Positions 33,451 through 45,648 of a stretch of 64,000 bases of DNA are shown piece by piece; position 1 is the first letter of the stretch; each line of letters begins with the position of its first letter. The notes below the pieces were generated by a model that worked only from the letters and a program-made list of their open reading frames with translations, made no database searches and was not told the DNA's origin. Source of the stretch: Eretmocerus hayati (Eukaryota; Arthropoda; Insecta; Hymenoptera; Aphelinidae); the NCBI GenBank assembly GCA_029851415.1, contig CM056744.1, forward strand, positions 60,225,172-60,289,171, read 5' to 3'. The position numbers were made by a program, and so were the translations under genes.

Positions 33451-33902
33451 ATTTGAGAAAAGCAATTTTTTTCTATAGTTTCTCAGCATTCCGAATTTGT
33501 ATCTCATTCGTATTTTTTTCAATTGTCTCTTCTTTCTCAGAATAATACTCAACTGTTCAGATCATTCATCTGCAAGATCTTTGATCTCGCACCCGGGCAT
33601 ATGTTCAAAATTCGAATATTTGTACAGCGAGATGCGCTCGCTCGTTTCCTCCCGAAATAGTTATATTATATTGATTTCGATGTCACTAATACCACAATAG
33701 CCGTGCGTGTGCCTTACCTCTTCTCTATGGAGCTCGCAATGACTCGGGGCATTAGAGTTTACGAGGGCCAAGAGGGCTGGAGGGCTGCTCGTGAAGACCA
33801 CGGGCAGCCCTCTTGGTCCTCGGTGGGGGTAGTGCATTCTGGTCAACCTAGCCCTCTTAAGAAATCACAACCATCCGACAGCTTGACTCGTGAGGACATA
33901 CC
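33451..33902. other. Noncoding sequence downstream of BEL/Pao pol
   Basis: Expected place of a BEL/Pao 3' LTR, but no copy of the upstream region was recognised. No gene seen. Confidence 0.4.
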
Positions 33903-35080
33903 ATGGCTCCGCAAAATGCACCAGTGCAACTAGCTCGAGGAGGACTGCCCAAAAATGAGTCGGAGGTTTCATCGTACCCTGACCTTGCTTGCCAGGGTGC
34001 AGATCTTCCAGGGCTCGGATCTGATGATGACTGAGGGACCATGGAGACTGATCGAGAGGTGAGCATTGGTTCATATCATGTGTGATGTGGTTTTGTGTGA
34101 GTGTATGCGTGTGTGTGCATATGAGGGTGTGATTGTACGGGTGTTCGGATGCACGAAAGGGGTGTGCAAGCGTAGTGTATGTGTGTGGGTGATCACGGGG
34201 GGGGGGGGGGGAATGAGTGGAAGTATGGATGGGCATGAGTCGGTGGGTGGCATGGGTGGGTGGATTGGTATGGCTGGGTGAGCAGGAGTGCATGAAGACG
34301 TGAGTGAGTTCGGAGGGGGGGCTGCCTCGTTTTGTGTCTAACTTCCTTGTGGCTCACTCATCGCGATTGGCAATGCTCTTCTTATGCTAACACCTACGGT
34401 TTCTTTTTCTGTTCCAGGTGCGATGGGACTACTCAGCTGAGGATTTTTCGGCCGATTTGCAGTTCGCCCAAGACCTGATTGAGATCATCAAAGAAAGAGA
34501 AAATAAAGGAGAAAAGGAGAAGAAAAACAAAAACAGAAGAATATACGTAAGAGTGATCTCGTGACCATCGACAGTGAGTACGTCGGCAATAAAGAGCGCT
34601 GAGCACGTCAATCTGATTTGGATCCCGTCTATACATGCGTTGCTCTCCCAAAGCCGGCAGGTGCGTCTGAAGATTGAATGTGCTGCAGCGAAAGAGTGCG
34701 CTCCTAACCCATTGATAGCTAAGCGGATCATCGAATTCATCAATACGATTGACTCTGTAGAGGGTGCTGCATCTGACACGAAGGAATTCGAGCAAGAGGA
34801 AGAGAATGATGACAATGAGAATGATGCCATGGTGGATGAGTCTGTGGAGAACGATTCTGTGGAGGCCGAGACTGTGAAAAACGAGTCTGTGTATTGGAGG
34901 AAGCCCGCGAGACCCCAGCAACAACGATTATACGCTGTTAAGCCAACGACAGCACTCGGAGCTCCACCTGTCGACGAAGAGCGACAACGCTTGGAGAGCC
35001 CACTACGTGAGGAAATGGCCGAGCGTGTGCGACGACGACGAGAAACACAATATTATCGACCACGCTCTGCTACCATATGA
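33903..35080 (+). pseudogene. Possible two-exon gene relic of unknown function
   Basis: Exon 1 would start at ATG 33903 (CCATGG) or, after an in-frame TGA at 34032-34034, at ATG 34041 (ACCATGG). It runs to 34058 (GAG before GTGAGC). An intron of 359 bp (34059-34417) has GT-AG ends and a TTCTTTTTCTGTTCCAG acceptor, and holds a poly(G) run. Exon 2 continues in phase from 34418 to the stop at 35078-35080, with one TGA at 34562-34564. The second half has a Glu/Asp-rich tract with repeated ESVENDSVE-like units and a basic Arg-rich tail. An AATAAA lies at 35233. No family recognised. Two in-frame stops suggest a relic or a wrong model. Confidence 0.35.
34059..34417 (+). other. Candidate spliceosomal intron
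   Basis: GTGAGC donor after GAG and a polypyrimidine tract ending TTCCAG. It is flanked by frames in the same phase. It contains a GT-rich stretch and poly(G) at 34197-34211. Confidence 0.4.
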
Positions 35081-35232
35081 AAAGGGTCAAGGTGTTCTCG
35101 TGGTACCTTGGAGCCCTGATTTTGGAATCGGGATGTGCAGGAAGGGTTCACTAAATGACCACTCACTGTTTGGTTATACTGAACACAAAGTGAGAATATA
35201 TTCTCTTATAAAGTGTGCGACAATTGTGAGAA

Positions 35233-35238
35233 AATAAA
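35233..35238 (+). terminator. AATAAA polyadenylation signal
   Basis: AATAAA about 150 bp after the last stop of the 33903-35080 gene candidate. It could serve that transcript, but the hexamer is common by chance in AT-rich DNA. Confidence 0.3.
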
Positions 35239-35573
35239 GATAAGACGCGGTGTGGGCGCGGCGCGAGAATTAAAGGGTTCGGGAGTACGCGGTCGCGAGG
35301 ACGGGCACCGGCGCGGGTATAATTATGCGCGCAAGCAGCACAGCTGATCGCTGCTTGCCGACCTGTGGCTAACTGACGAATTTCGAGCTGCGAGAGAGAC
35401 TCGCAGAGAAGAGCAGGGCGGATGACAGGATCATCAGGTGCCAATTCGGCCAATGAAATTTGAATGATGTTACTCGCGTGACATCGAGGGGAAATCGCGG
35501 GTCATCGCACCGTGCTCCAACTGCTGAATTTCCCTCGAATATTCGCAGGCTCGAGATACTTCAACACATATCG
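35239..35573. other. GC-richer noncoding sequence
   Basis: Nothing recognised. CG-rich between 35245 and 35330, unlike the surrounding AT-rich DNA. Confidence 0.4.
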
Positions 35574-36300
35574 TCGCCCCCGAAGAAGAAAAACACTTTC
35601 TGGATTACCGGTGAAGAGTAACACCTTCTGGATGCATTCATGAAAAGAAACACCATCCGTATCCCAGGACGAAGATTAACACGTATTTTTAACCAGCGAC
35701 GAGAAATAACGCTCGGCTGTTGCTTCCGACGAATCTTAACACCCGCTCGTAACTACCGGACAAGTAACATTTGCCGAGAGCCCGGACGGAAAAGAACACC
35801 TACCGTATGCTCGGACGAAAAAAAAACACCTGCCGTATGCCCCGACGAAGAAAAACACCTGCTGTATGCCCCGACGAAAAAAAACACCTGCCGTATGCCC
35901 CGACGAAGAAAAACACCTGCCGTATGCCCCGACGAAGAAAAACACCTGCCGTATGCCCCGACGAAGAAAAACACCTGCCGTATGCCCCGACGAAGAAAAA
36001 CACCTGCTGTATGCCCCGACGAAAAAAAAAACACCTGCTGTATGTCCGGACGAAAAAAAACACCTGCCGTATGCCCCGACGAAGAAAAACACTCGCTGTA
36101 TGCCCCGACGAAAAAAAAACACCTGCTGTATGTCCGGACGAAAAAAAAACACCTACTGTATGCCCGGACGAAAAAAAACACCTACTGTATGCCCGGACGA
36201 AGAAAAACACCTCCCGTAAGCGTGGACGAAGAAAAAACACCTCCCGTAAGTCCCGACGAAAAAAAATACCTCCCGTGAGCTCCGACGAAGAAAAACACCT
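35574..36300 (-). repeat. Minisatellite block 2, 29-bp units, inverted
   Basis: Reverse orientation relative to blocks 1 and 3. It starts at ATATCGTCGCCCCC (35574), passes through divergent units to about 35770, then about 18 homogeneous units such as CCTGCCGTATGCCCCGACGA to 36300. Variation is mostly in the A-run length and in CGG/TGG or CCC/CCG positions. Because 29 is not a multiple of three and the unit lacks stops, several frames on both strands stay open for up to about 230 codons. The unique leader of blocks 1 and 3 is missing here. Confidence 0.88.
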
Positions 36301-37744
36301 GGTGGTAATAACCGGACTTATCTCTGAAAAAAATGTTAATTCCAATGTTTTCTGTCAGAGAATATACTTTTTCTCATCCATCAATACTGTAGACGAAAGT
36401 ACATTGTTCAATTTTTGGGAGAGGCTGGAGATCTCCATTTATTTCATTTATGCTAGGAAAAGCATTCAGTAAGGATGATTCTCATTATGAGTCGGATATT
36501 CAATCAGACTGACAAACTGAGAATTAGTGTCGCGGATTATAAGCTCGGAATGAGGCACCAGATCTCGATCCAAAGTGGTGAAAACACAACATCTGCAGTG
36601 CTTGTCACAGAATCGTCAGTCGACTGCGTATCCGGCGGATTCGATTCTGTTTAGCTCATTTTCTGGTGATACCATTCTCTATACTACTAAGGAGAAAAAC
36701 ATCGAATTCTTTTTTGAGCCTTTCAAACCAATCTTAAAGCAGAGGTCATTTTGTCCGTGACCTTCACATCTCGGAATCTTTCACATTCTCATACATCGGA
36801 AAAGTTTTGCGGGACCCTTCTTACTGGCTGCATATGGCAGATGAACTGAAACTTCACCTTCGAAACGATTATTACCTTAGATCGCAGTGCATGAATGTAA
36901 TATCAGCAAATATTCTTTCTGAACACCTTCACTTCTCAACGGAACTGTTTATAGAAGTCCAAATACCTGTAGGCGCAGACTTGATAAATACTTGATATTC
37001 GGTAGTAACAATGAATCTGCGAAAAATGAACAAAGCAAAACTTTGAAGGTAAGAAAACGATGACAATTGAAGTTTTCTCCCGCGAACATAATATGTTACA
37101 TTAAAACATGCTTTCGAGGAAAATGTTGAGAATAGGATTCCTAGAAAATCAGTTCTTCATGTATTCGACATTTCCCTCCATAGAAAGCATCTATAAATTG
37201 AAAACTTTATTCAAAAGCAATATCGCCATAGACATTCTAAATCACGCAATTATCCTGCCAGTACTTGTAACTAAGATCGAAGCATACGCACCGTACCGAG
37301 AAACCCCTTTCCTTGTTAGAAATACTTATTGTAAGTCCAAAACGATACACGATTGCACGTTTGCAGGGAATCATAGGATCTTACAGGTAAGAAAAGCCAT
37401 CTTATTGTCTACCTCTGAACTGATTTGGAACCAAGAGAAGAATCTGAGATATGATTTCGTGTGAGCGACACGTGAAGCTCTCCCATATATAGACTAGACC
37501 GTGACACGGCCTTTTTCGAAGATTGATAATTTTGGAGTGTAATAACCAATCTAGACGAGAACGAAACCAAATAACTTCTGAGACCTCCTAAATTTGATCT
37601 CGAGTTCAGCAATTCGATTGACAAAGTATACCGTGAACTGAACGTCCTTCGATAGGAAAGAATTAAGAAGAGGAAATGAGGAAGAAGATACAGCTGCCTC
37701 ACACTATGCAATAATTGCGGGGGTGTTTCAAGAAAAAAAATTAC
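36301..37744. other. Noncoding or unrecognised sequence
   Basis: Frames at 36575-36760, 36807-36995 and 37108-37464 (118 codons, plus) show no motif I recognise. They could be fragments of a decayed gene, since they lie in sequence order on one strand, but nothing ties them together. Confidence 0.35.
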
Positions 37745-37773
37745 GATGGACTAGAATTATCGTGTCGATTTCC

Positions 37774-37819
<46 letters not shown>
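37745..37819. repeat. Shared flank plus (GA)n: unoccupied version of the 1911-19697 site
   Basis: GATGGACTAGAATTATCGT to GATTTCCAG (37745-37775) followed by about 44 bp of GA and then directly the leader of minisatellite block 3. At 1911-1941 the same flank and GA are followed instead by CR1-1. Confidence 0.85.
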
Positions 37820-37822
<3 letters not shown>

Positions 37823-38455
37823 GTTTTGATGAATGTGAGCAGTAAGAATCATGCAATGAGTGATATTTACGAGACGTTCTTGGCTTGGGGCAGAGGTGAT
37901 GATGCTCTCTGCTGGTGCAACGCCCAGACATAATTTTTCCTTCATATATGAGTTGGAGCGCCTCCTAACAGTATAAAAAACCCCCAGATGTTTTCTTTGC
38001 CGAACGATAATGAGAGGTGTTTTTCTTCGTCCGGGCATACAGTAGGTGTTTTTTTTTCGTCGGGGCATACAGCAGGTGTTTTTTTTCGTCGGGGCATACA
38101 GCAGGTGTTTTTCTTCGTCGGAGCATACAGCAGGTGTTTTTTTTCGTCGGGGGATACAGCAGGTGTTTTTCTTCGTCGGGGCATACGGCAGGTTTTTTTT
38201 TCGTCCGGGCATACGGCAGGTGTTCTTTTCCGTCCGGGCTTACAAGAGGTGTTTTTCTTCGTCCGGGCATCCGGCAATCGTTACTTTTCGACGGTGATCA
38301 CGACCAAGTGTTATTTTTCGAGGCGGGTACGAGAGAAGTGCTAATCTTCGACGCTTGATACATATCGTGTTACTTTTCGTCGGTGACTAACTCGCAAGTG
38401 TTAGTCTTCGTCGCGTGATAGTATGCAAGTGTTTTTCTTCTTCGGGGGCGACGAT
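37820..38455 (+). repeat. Minisatellite block 3, 29-bp units
   Basis: Same layout as block 1. The leader (TAGTTTTGATGAATGTGAGC, GACGTTCTTGGCTTGGGGCA) is followed by about nine regular 29-bp units (38013-38280). Divergent units then run to GGGGGCGACGATAT at about 38455. The leader is highly similar to 19698-19880. Confidence 0.88.
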
Positions 38456-40733
38456 ATAGAGGCTGAGGAGAAAGAAAATTAGACAACATGGCAGGAAGTC
38501 TGGTAAGTACCGCCAGAAAAAATCAAAAGGATCCCGCATACGTCTGGGACAGATCTTCAAGATGAGGGGAAGTCCCATAAAGGCTAGGAGCTTGCTCTCT
38601 CGTCGTATGAAACGTGTTCTTAGAAGATAAATGCGATTTTGCAAATATATATGAGGAAATCCCAGAAACTTTTGACTTTCGGACTGTAAAAAAAAAAATT
38701 ATAGAAAAAAGCTGTGTACATGTCTGAAATTTCTTACACCTCTTCTTTGAAGGCTCCGAAAACATAATCTTCCACGTGGGTCATCTGAAAAAATCGCTGA
38801 ACGACGTACAGCACAAAGTCTTGAGCGAGTACTTTTGGAAAATTCGTTTCTCAGTTTTCATTGTTTGGGTAAGCGTTGGGGGGTCTCTTTGAATACTTGA
38901 ATGGACATGAAAGAGTCTTAATTTTCAGAATGCATGATGAGAATTGCATAATAGTAATGATGGAAGCTTGTGATCTATTGAAGGTGGCAGAAGTACACTA
39001 AATATCGAAGTGTCTCGGGAAAAAGTTTTCTTCGTGGAGAGTGACGAATACAAACATCAGATACGATCCTAGTCATTTTTATACCAATCCGGAATGTCCT
39101 TGAACCCTTTGAAAGATTTGATAGACATTCCGAGACGATTTTGTCTATATGAACTTGTCGATTGTCCCCATTCAAACAGATGACACTCTCAAACGCGCCA
39201 GAGTCTGAGCGTAGCGAAGTGTATATGGTTCCCCGATACTATCACCTACTATTTCTCGGTATGTAGGAGTCCGTCCGTTGATTACAGCAAGTGTACACCG
39301 CCGAGAACGGCGTAAATATACCACGAGTAACACTAATTTCATTCCGATTGAACGCAACTCCTTGATTTCTCCGTTGATGTACATAGACGTGTGATAGGTC
39401 GATTCCTTCGTTTTTGCGTGGGTAAGACAATGCGTTCATCGCAGAGTCCGTCTAGGATGCGGTAAAGAGTGTATGAGCTCAAGAACAGGGATAATGATTT
39501 CTTATTGGAACGGAGTGACAGACCGTCCAATGCCCGTCACGGCTCAGAACATCCGTGTACATCTCCCACTAAAAAAAAAATAACAACTTTGGATCATTAG
39601 AAACATCCCTGAGAAGTTACAGACCCCGCTATGATACGCTAGAACCGTGAGAGCTCAACGAATTTTGAGAGTCGGTCCCAGTGACACGTCAATTCCTCGA
39701 TTTCCGGGTGTTTTCTCGCACATGACCTTCTCTAGTATCTATCCGCATCCACCAATCAATCCCAGATTTGGTATCCACTTTCAGGACATCTGAACGAAGA
39801 AAATTTGACTGGTTAGGCCTCATGAGACATCGTACAGCCCAAATGATCGAGGAGTGACAGCAAAAGTCAAAAGTTTCTGGGATTCCCTCAAATATATGTG
39901 TATATTAAAAATGTAAGAATGATTCTAGGGTCAAGAATGGAGCATTTTGAGTAGAATGTATTAGATCATAAGTTTTCGAAAACATATTCTATATTTATAA
40001 ATAATACTAGTACTCACTTTACCCGCCACCCACCCAATAATATCTTCAATCCAAGAGCCCTTCTCATTATTCCTCAATGTTCTTCTCGAGTCCACTAAAA
40101 TTCACAACTAGTCCAAAACAGGATTCGATCATGTATTAGAGAAACCTTCCAACCTGAAATATTCTCAGCAAAAATCTTGCATTTCATTAGAATATACATA
40201 TATATGTATACTTCTCGCTGATTTTCTCTGGATATTTTATATCAATGCTTAAGGAAGAATGTTAAATTTATTGATTTCGGAAGAGCTGAGTTATAGCTTT
40301 TGGATGAATGGATGAATCAATTTGAATCTAAGAAGTTTCAAAGTAAAGATCTAATTACTGCTTGCTTTCCGGAGAAGAATGAGATAGAGTTTTTCAAACT
40401 GAGTTTAGGTTCATTGACATCAATGATAAAATCTTGAACAAAATGGAACTTAATATCTAAGTACAATTTGGATGAGACTTAATCTAAGCGCACTTACAAG
40501 TCTACTCCTATTTGACTACTTCTATTCTATATGACTTCATCGTGCGTTTTCTCCGCGCATTTAGGTGAGTTTGAGTGAACTTGGGACACAGGCAGCCTAC
40601 CACAGGCAGAGCTTTGTCACAGACTGCAATAGAAGAATGGATTTTGTTGTTCCAATTTATACGCGCAGACACGAGTTAATTTTGATGACTCGACTTGGGA
40701 TAATTTTGAAATTGTGCTACTTGAGATTGTAAC
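38456..40733. other. AT-rich intergenic sequence, no gene recognised
   Basis: Only short frames, the longest about 85 codons, without motifs or conserved structure. No transposon ends seen. Confidence 0.45.
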
Positions 40734-40740
40734 ACATGTG
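40734..40740. other. Target-site duplication of CR1-5, left copy (ACATGTG)
   Basis: ACATGTG is repeated at 43916-43922 beyond the truncated 5' end of CR1-5. Confidence 0.7.
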
Positions 40741-43700
40741 AATGAATGAATGAATGAATCCTTTATTCGCCCGTAGGCAAAAAATAATAACAACACTCTT
40801 ACAAAACAATATACATAGAAATCAATTTCGATTTGGTCAAGGATACAATTATCACATTGGTGACTAGTCTTTCATAACCCACTAAGATAAAATGAAATGA
40901 AGTAAATAGATAAATAAATGAATAAATAAATAAATAGATAAAATGACGCCAGGGCTCTCCCATGTTTATCACAGAATTTCCGCTCCCGCCATAAAAGTAT
41001 ACGTCATTTAAAACCAAGAGCCCTGGACTCAAAAACATATGGAAAAATTTATAAATTGAAAAATTGCCCGGTACCCACATTAATCCTCTAAGAGGGGAGT
41101 GTCATCAAATACTCTCTCACTGCCCCTTTGAAGGAGGATAATTCTTTGACTTGTCGGAGTCCTGAAGGGAGAAAATTCCAAAAACGAGCGCATTGACTCT
41201 GGAAAGACCTGAGTCCATAGTCGAGGCGCATCCTTGGAATTTCTAGTTCTTGAGCTCCTGCCTCACTTCGTTGGGGGCGCTCGGATTGGTACCTGGTAAA
41301 CATCACAGCTAGGTAGCCAGGTTCTCCCAGATGTATGATCTTGTGCATCAAAATAGCTGCGAAGTACATTCTCCGCGAATCTGTACGCAACCAATCCAAG
41401 CGTCCCCGGTACGCGGTGATATGTTCGCTCTTCCTAATACCGAAAATGTATCTCACACATAGGTTACTCAGTCTCTGCACTCTTGCTCTCAGTTCGTCGG
41501 TAGCGTCAAGGTATACGACTGTGCAGTAGTCCAGATGTGGTTGGATGAGAGTCTCGACTAGTCGAATTCGGAGAGCCTCGGTTGTGCATGCCCTCATGAA
41601 CCGCAGACCATACAGGGACTTGTTAACTTTCTTCGTAATTTGATTTATATGCGGTTTCCACGATAGTTGACTGTCCAATGTCACACCAAGACTCACTACG
41701 GTATCACTGAATGGCACAAACACCCCGTCCTGTATCTCGACACCCGGCAAATCCATTCTCTTCAATTCTGCGATGTTCCTGTCAGAGGTGAAGAAAATTG
41801 CTTTGGTTTTGCCAGCGTTGAGACGCAGGCCGGCGCCCTCGGCCCATCCAGCTACAAGCCTACCGATTTCTCCTAGCCGAGCAATTCCCTCCTTGAAGTT
41901 ACTTTTTCCGACTTGAAGGTAGATTTGGAGGTCATCTGCGTAAAAAAGATGGTTGACCGACTTACCATCAAGCAACTCAGGTAAGTCATTGACATACAAG
42001 CTGAAGAGTAACGGCCCGAGTACAGAGCCCTGTGGAACACCCAGATTGGTTGTGAGCCAATCGGAATTCCCAATTTTAGAAGTAACTATTTGGGTGCGAC
42101 CCGCCAAGTAAGATTTTATCCACAGAAGCGCTGATCTCGAGAACCCTAGATGCCCAAGTTTCCTCAACAGCTTTGATGGTGATATCGTATCGAAGGCTTT
42201 GCTGAAGTCGAAGAGTAGAAGCAGGGTGATCTTTTTCCTGTCAATTCCTACTCTGATGTCATCAGTCAACTTGAGCAAAGCTGTCTGAGTGCTGTGATGT
42301 TTCCTGAAACCAGCCTGGAAGTGGTCTAATAGTTTTCTTCTCTTAAGATACTCCGTGATTTGGTCGTTTGCAATTTTTTCCAGAACCTTGGAAAGGAAAC
42401 ACAGCAGCGCAATGGGACGGAAGTCCGTGACCGCCGATGGGGCCGCAGTCTTCTTCAAAGCAATCAGCTGAGCTTGCTTCCAAGTCTCGGGAAAAGCGCT
42501 GTGAACGAACGAGGAGTTGAAAATGTGCACAATGAGGTTTCCTAACGTCGGAAGAGCTTTCGCGATCACGCTCTGCGGTATACCGTCCACCCCACGGGCC
42601 TGCGAGGAAAAGTGTTTGATAGCAAGGACTACTTCACTGAAATTGGTGGGCTTGAACTTGAAGCCCTCCTCAGAGGCCGACATGATATCGTCCATTGCTT
42701 CTTCTATGTTCTCGTGGGGTGAGACGGAAACCCCCGCAAAGTGGTCGTTTAGCTCGTCCGGTGTGAAACCATGGAGTTCCTCCTCTTTCCTCTTTGGTAA
42801 GAGGCCGAGGTTACGCATTTCCTTCCATATATTCTTGTTACAGTCAAGAGCATCGGAAAGGTGATCCTACAGGAAAGAAGTACGCTCTCGCTCCAAGCAC
42901 ACGTCAACCTCTTCACTTAGCCGAAAGTACTCACGCTGAAGCTCAAGACACTTGCGCTGATTACGTTGGCAACGTTCCCAGCGCCTACGCGTCGCATCTC
43001 TCTTATTCATGAGTACCTTCAACTCGGGACCAATTCAAGGGGCATTTCCTTTTCTAGGGTAAACTGTTTTTTTCAGGTGCTAACTCATCTAGGACTTTTT
43101 TCAGGTTTTCATTCAAACAATTAACTGCATCTTCCAAGCTGGTTTCAGGACTTTCTAGAGCTGTCCAGTCACAGTGTGGTAGTCGATCATTCAGGTGCTC
43201 GGGGGTGATTTTACGAAAGTTCCGGCAGGTAAAGGAATCTGACGGCAGAGCAGGAGTGAAAACGTCGATAGTTACGTCTATGACGGCATGTTTGCCAAAA
43301 CTAGCCAGTGTTCTATTCTGATAGTCGATGATGCTGTCACTTTCATCTGTGTATATATGGTCTATCCATGTGTGAGATGCATCAGGGGTATGGTGGTGAG
43401 TCGCTCCGTGCTAAACTATTTGCAGAGATAGTTCGACCGTTAATTCAGTCAGAGTCCTCATGTCAGGGTGAGTTGAGTTCAACAAGTTGGCATTCAGATC
43501 CCCCATAATGATTTCATGGCTGAAATCACCACACAGGTGGCGTAGTGAGCTGAACAGCCCATCATCCCTCTGCATGGCGATTCCGGGGGGTCTGTAGATG
43601 ACTCCTACAAGGATTGGGGTAGTATTGCCCTGTTGTACACTACAGAAAAGGAATTCAGGTGAACCAGGCTTCCCTGGGCCACTAGTGTCAGAATATGCCA

Positions 43701-43915
43701 ATTTTTTAACCTTGAAATCGTTGCGTACATAAAGAGCAATTCCCCCACCTTCTCTGTTCCGATCCTGTCTCAGTAAAGAAAATCCCGAAATTTGCACGAG
43801 ACTGTCGTCCATGTAGTCGTCGAGCTTAGACTCAGCCACCCCAAAAAGCTGATGGGAAGGTTCGCTGGCAAGGAGTAGGCGGAGGTGTTCAATTTTGCCA
43901 GTCAAGGAATTGAGA
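40741..43915 (-). mobile_element. CR1-5: diverged, 5'-truncated CR1-like copy
   Basis: Minus-strand copy with an (ATTC)n tail (40741-40760 on the plus strand as AATG repeats) instead of (ATCT)n. It lies outside any GA/CT tract and is bounded by a 7-bp duplication. Its protein is clearly more divergent from CR1-1 than CR1-2, CR1-3 and CR1-4 are. It is truncated at the start of the endonuclease. Confidence 0.87.
41088..43915 (-). pseudogene. CR1-5 ORF2, frameshifted
   Basis: RT and C-terminal part open from 42818 to the stop at 41088: FRPIALLCF, FDFSKAFDTI, GVPQGSVLGP, FYADDLQIYLQV and LGVTLDSQLSW. The middle segment and endonuclease (about 42830-43910) are broken by shifts and stops. A last open piece (43411-43926) keeps AESKLDDYMDD, IYRPP and MGDLNANLL. 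Confidence 0.88.
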
Positions 43916-43922
43916 ACATGTG

Positions 43923-45648
43923 TCACAATTCCATAAGAGATCTGATTGTGTGTAACATGTCACACCCTGTTACATGTTACACATGTTACAGGTTATCACA
44001 ATTCTGCTGATTTTGCCTGACCTGCTTGTACGTTCCTCTGCTGACTAAGTGAAAATAATATTTCTCCTCATTGGGAGATATTATTTTTCCTGTTACGTCG
44101 TCTGGGACGCCACACAGGCTATACTACTGAGGGCCGGTGAGGGCGATATTCTTAATATGATCAGGAGAATGTCTGAGTCGCCATAATTAGCTTTAGCTGA
44201 TCTTCGAAAGGAATGGTGATCCAACCATACAGACCGCAAATCGTAGTGTGTTCAGTTCCTTGGAAACACGAAATACCCATCGTACCTAACTGATTATTTT
44301 GAAGCCTGCTATTCTCGAACTGAGTTCTGTTCTATTGTTGAGTGTAAAATCTGGGGAAATCTGAGATCTCCTCTAGACGAGTTTCGGGGAGTTTCAACTT
44401 AGAGAACCTGCGTCTCCTCTCCGTATTTTGTAAATAGAGCTCATCGGAATTGAACGAAATGACGTAGGAAGTAATCATTCAGCAGCTCGTCAACTCATAA
44501 GGAGCTGGGACATTTATTCGCAGCAGACCAGCCGAAGGAGAAAAGAATTCACATGTGGATCAGGCTAGGTTCATTAACGTTCCCTGTGGGTACAGTTGCG
44601 CTATGGCGGCCATATTTATCCGGCGCCCATCTGGAAAACATAGGGAAAAGACCATTTTCTTCCACGTCTCATCACTGATGAGTCGGAATCGAACCAAAAA
44701 TGTTCATACCCTTCACGATTCGCCATGGAGAATCGAGGATGGTGGAAGTTATCGGACTCCGCGACTCATATCTGTTACACGCAAAAATTGGTCCTGGGTG
44801 GGGAGGGGGGTTTCATGGAATTCCCTGGGTGGACAAACGTGGACCTTTGTTTCCCATTCAAATTTTCCCTTTTCGCAGTGGTGAGAGGGGGGGGGTCGAT
44901 TGCTCCCACTGTCATCTCTGAACCGCAAGGGGAGTTAAGGCACATCAGTGTCTCAGCCCTGGAATCTGACAAACTCCTGGCCCAAGTCAGTGACCACCGA
45001 GGTGTGGAGACCGCACATCTCTATTTGGCACCCGGGGATGGGTGAGTCTAGGGGTTCGCATTAGATTCGTTTCCGGATGATAGCAATGCGAGCCTGGACG
45101 ACTCATCCAACAACACCAGGGGCTCCAAGAAAGCCTAAAAAAGGCCCAAACCTCCAACCAAGGGTTGGTTTTCGGTCTTGTGCTGGGAGCCAAACCTGGA
45201 ATTGGGTAGTTGGAGAGGAGGAGAGGTCATTGGGGAGCCATTTGTGGCCTCTTCCTGGCTATCCTTCGAGTGCGCTGACAGGACGTATCCTTGTCTCGCG
45301 CCCATTGGGGCACGGTCGTGTAAACTGGTCTGAAAACTCTTATGGCAGACTTGGCTCTCTCATCCGGGCCCAGAAGTTTCCCCTACCCGCCAATTTCGTC
45401 TGTGGCACTACGATCCAGTAGTGAGTTGTTTTGATTTGATTGCCCATTGTGAACGATACTATGATACGGTAGGAAAAAAGCTATGCAAGAAATTTTCTAG
45501 TATCAAACGTTATGCATTTGATTTGCATACTATTAGGTCATTTTTGTGATTGATATAGCTATCTTCAAACCTGCTAAACCGGGGATTTTAATTGTGTGTA
45601 CCAAAATAATAATATAAGCAACATGCACTTTTGTTGTATCATCAGCCT
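43923..45648. other. Unrecognised region between CR1-5 and R1-E
   Basis: Short inverted CATGT/ACATG motifs near 43955-43990. Open frames at 44555-45045 and 45077-45421 on the plus strand are Trp-, Ser- and Pro-rich with no motif, and probably not coding. The segment 44900-45420 is GC-richer and may be a transposon UTR. Confidence 0.4.
44051..44089. repeat. Short perfect-looking hairpin
   Basis: GAAAATAATATTTCTCC pairs with GGGAGATATTATTTTT across a short TCATT-type loop, with one mismatch. No target duplication or RNA family assigned. Confidence 0.5.

Noticed and set aside
35770..36300. CRISPR-like array
   Set aside because: Units are contiguous 29-bp repeats without unique spacers, no cas genes are near, and the context is eukaryotic.
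35736..36472. Overlapping 110-230 codon frames on both strands of minisatellite block 2 (and similar frames in blocks 1 and 3)
   Set aside because: The 29-bp unit has no stop in any frame, so open frames are expected. Several overlap each other on both strands.
36575..37464. Decayed chemoreceptor-like gene
   Set aside because: The scattered frames gave only a vague hydrophobic impression, with no conserved motif or gene structure.
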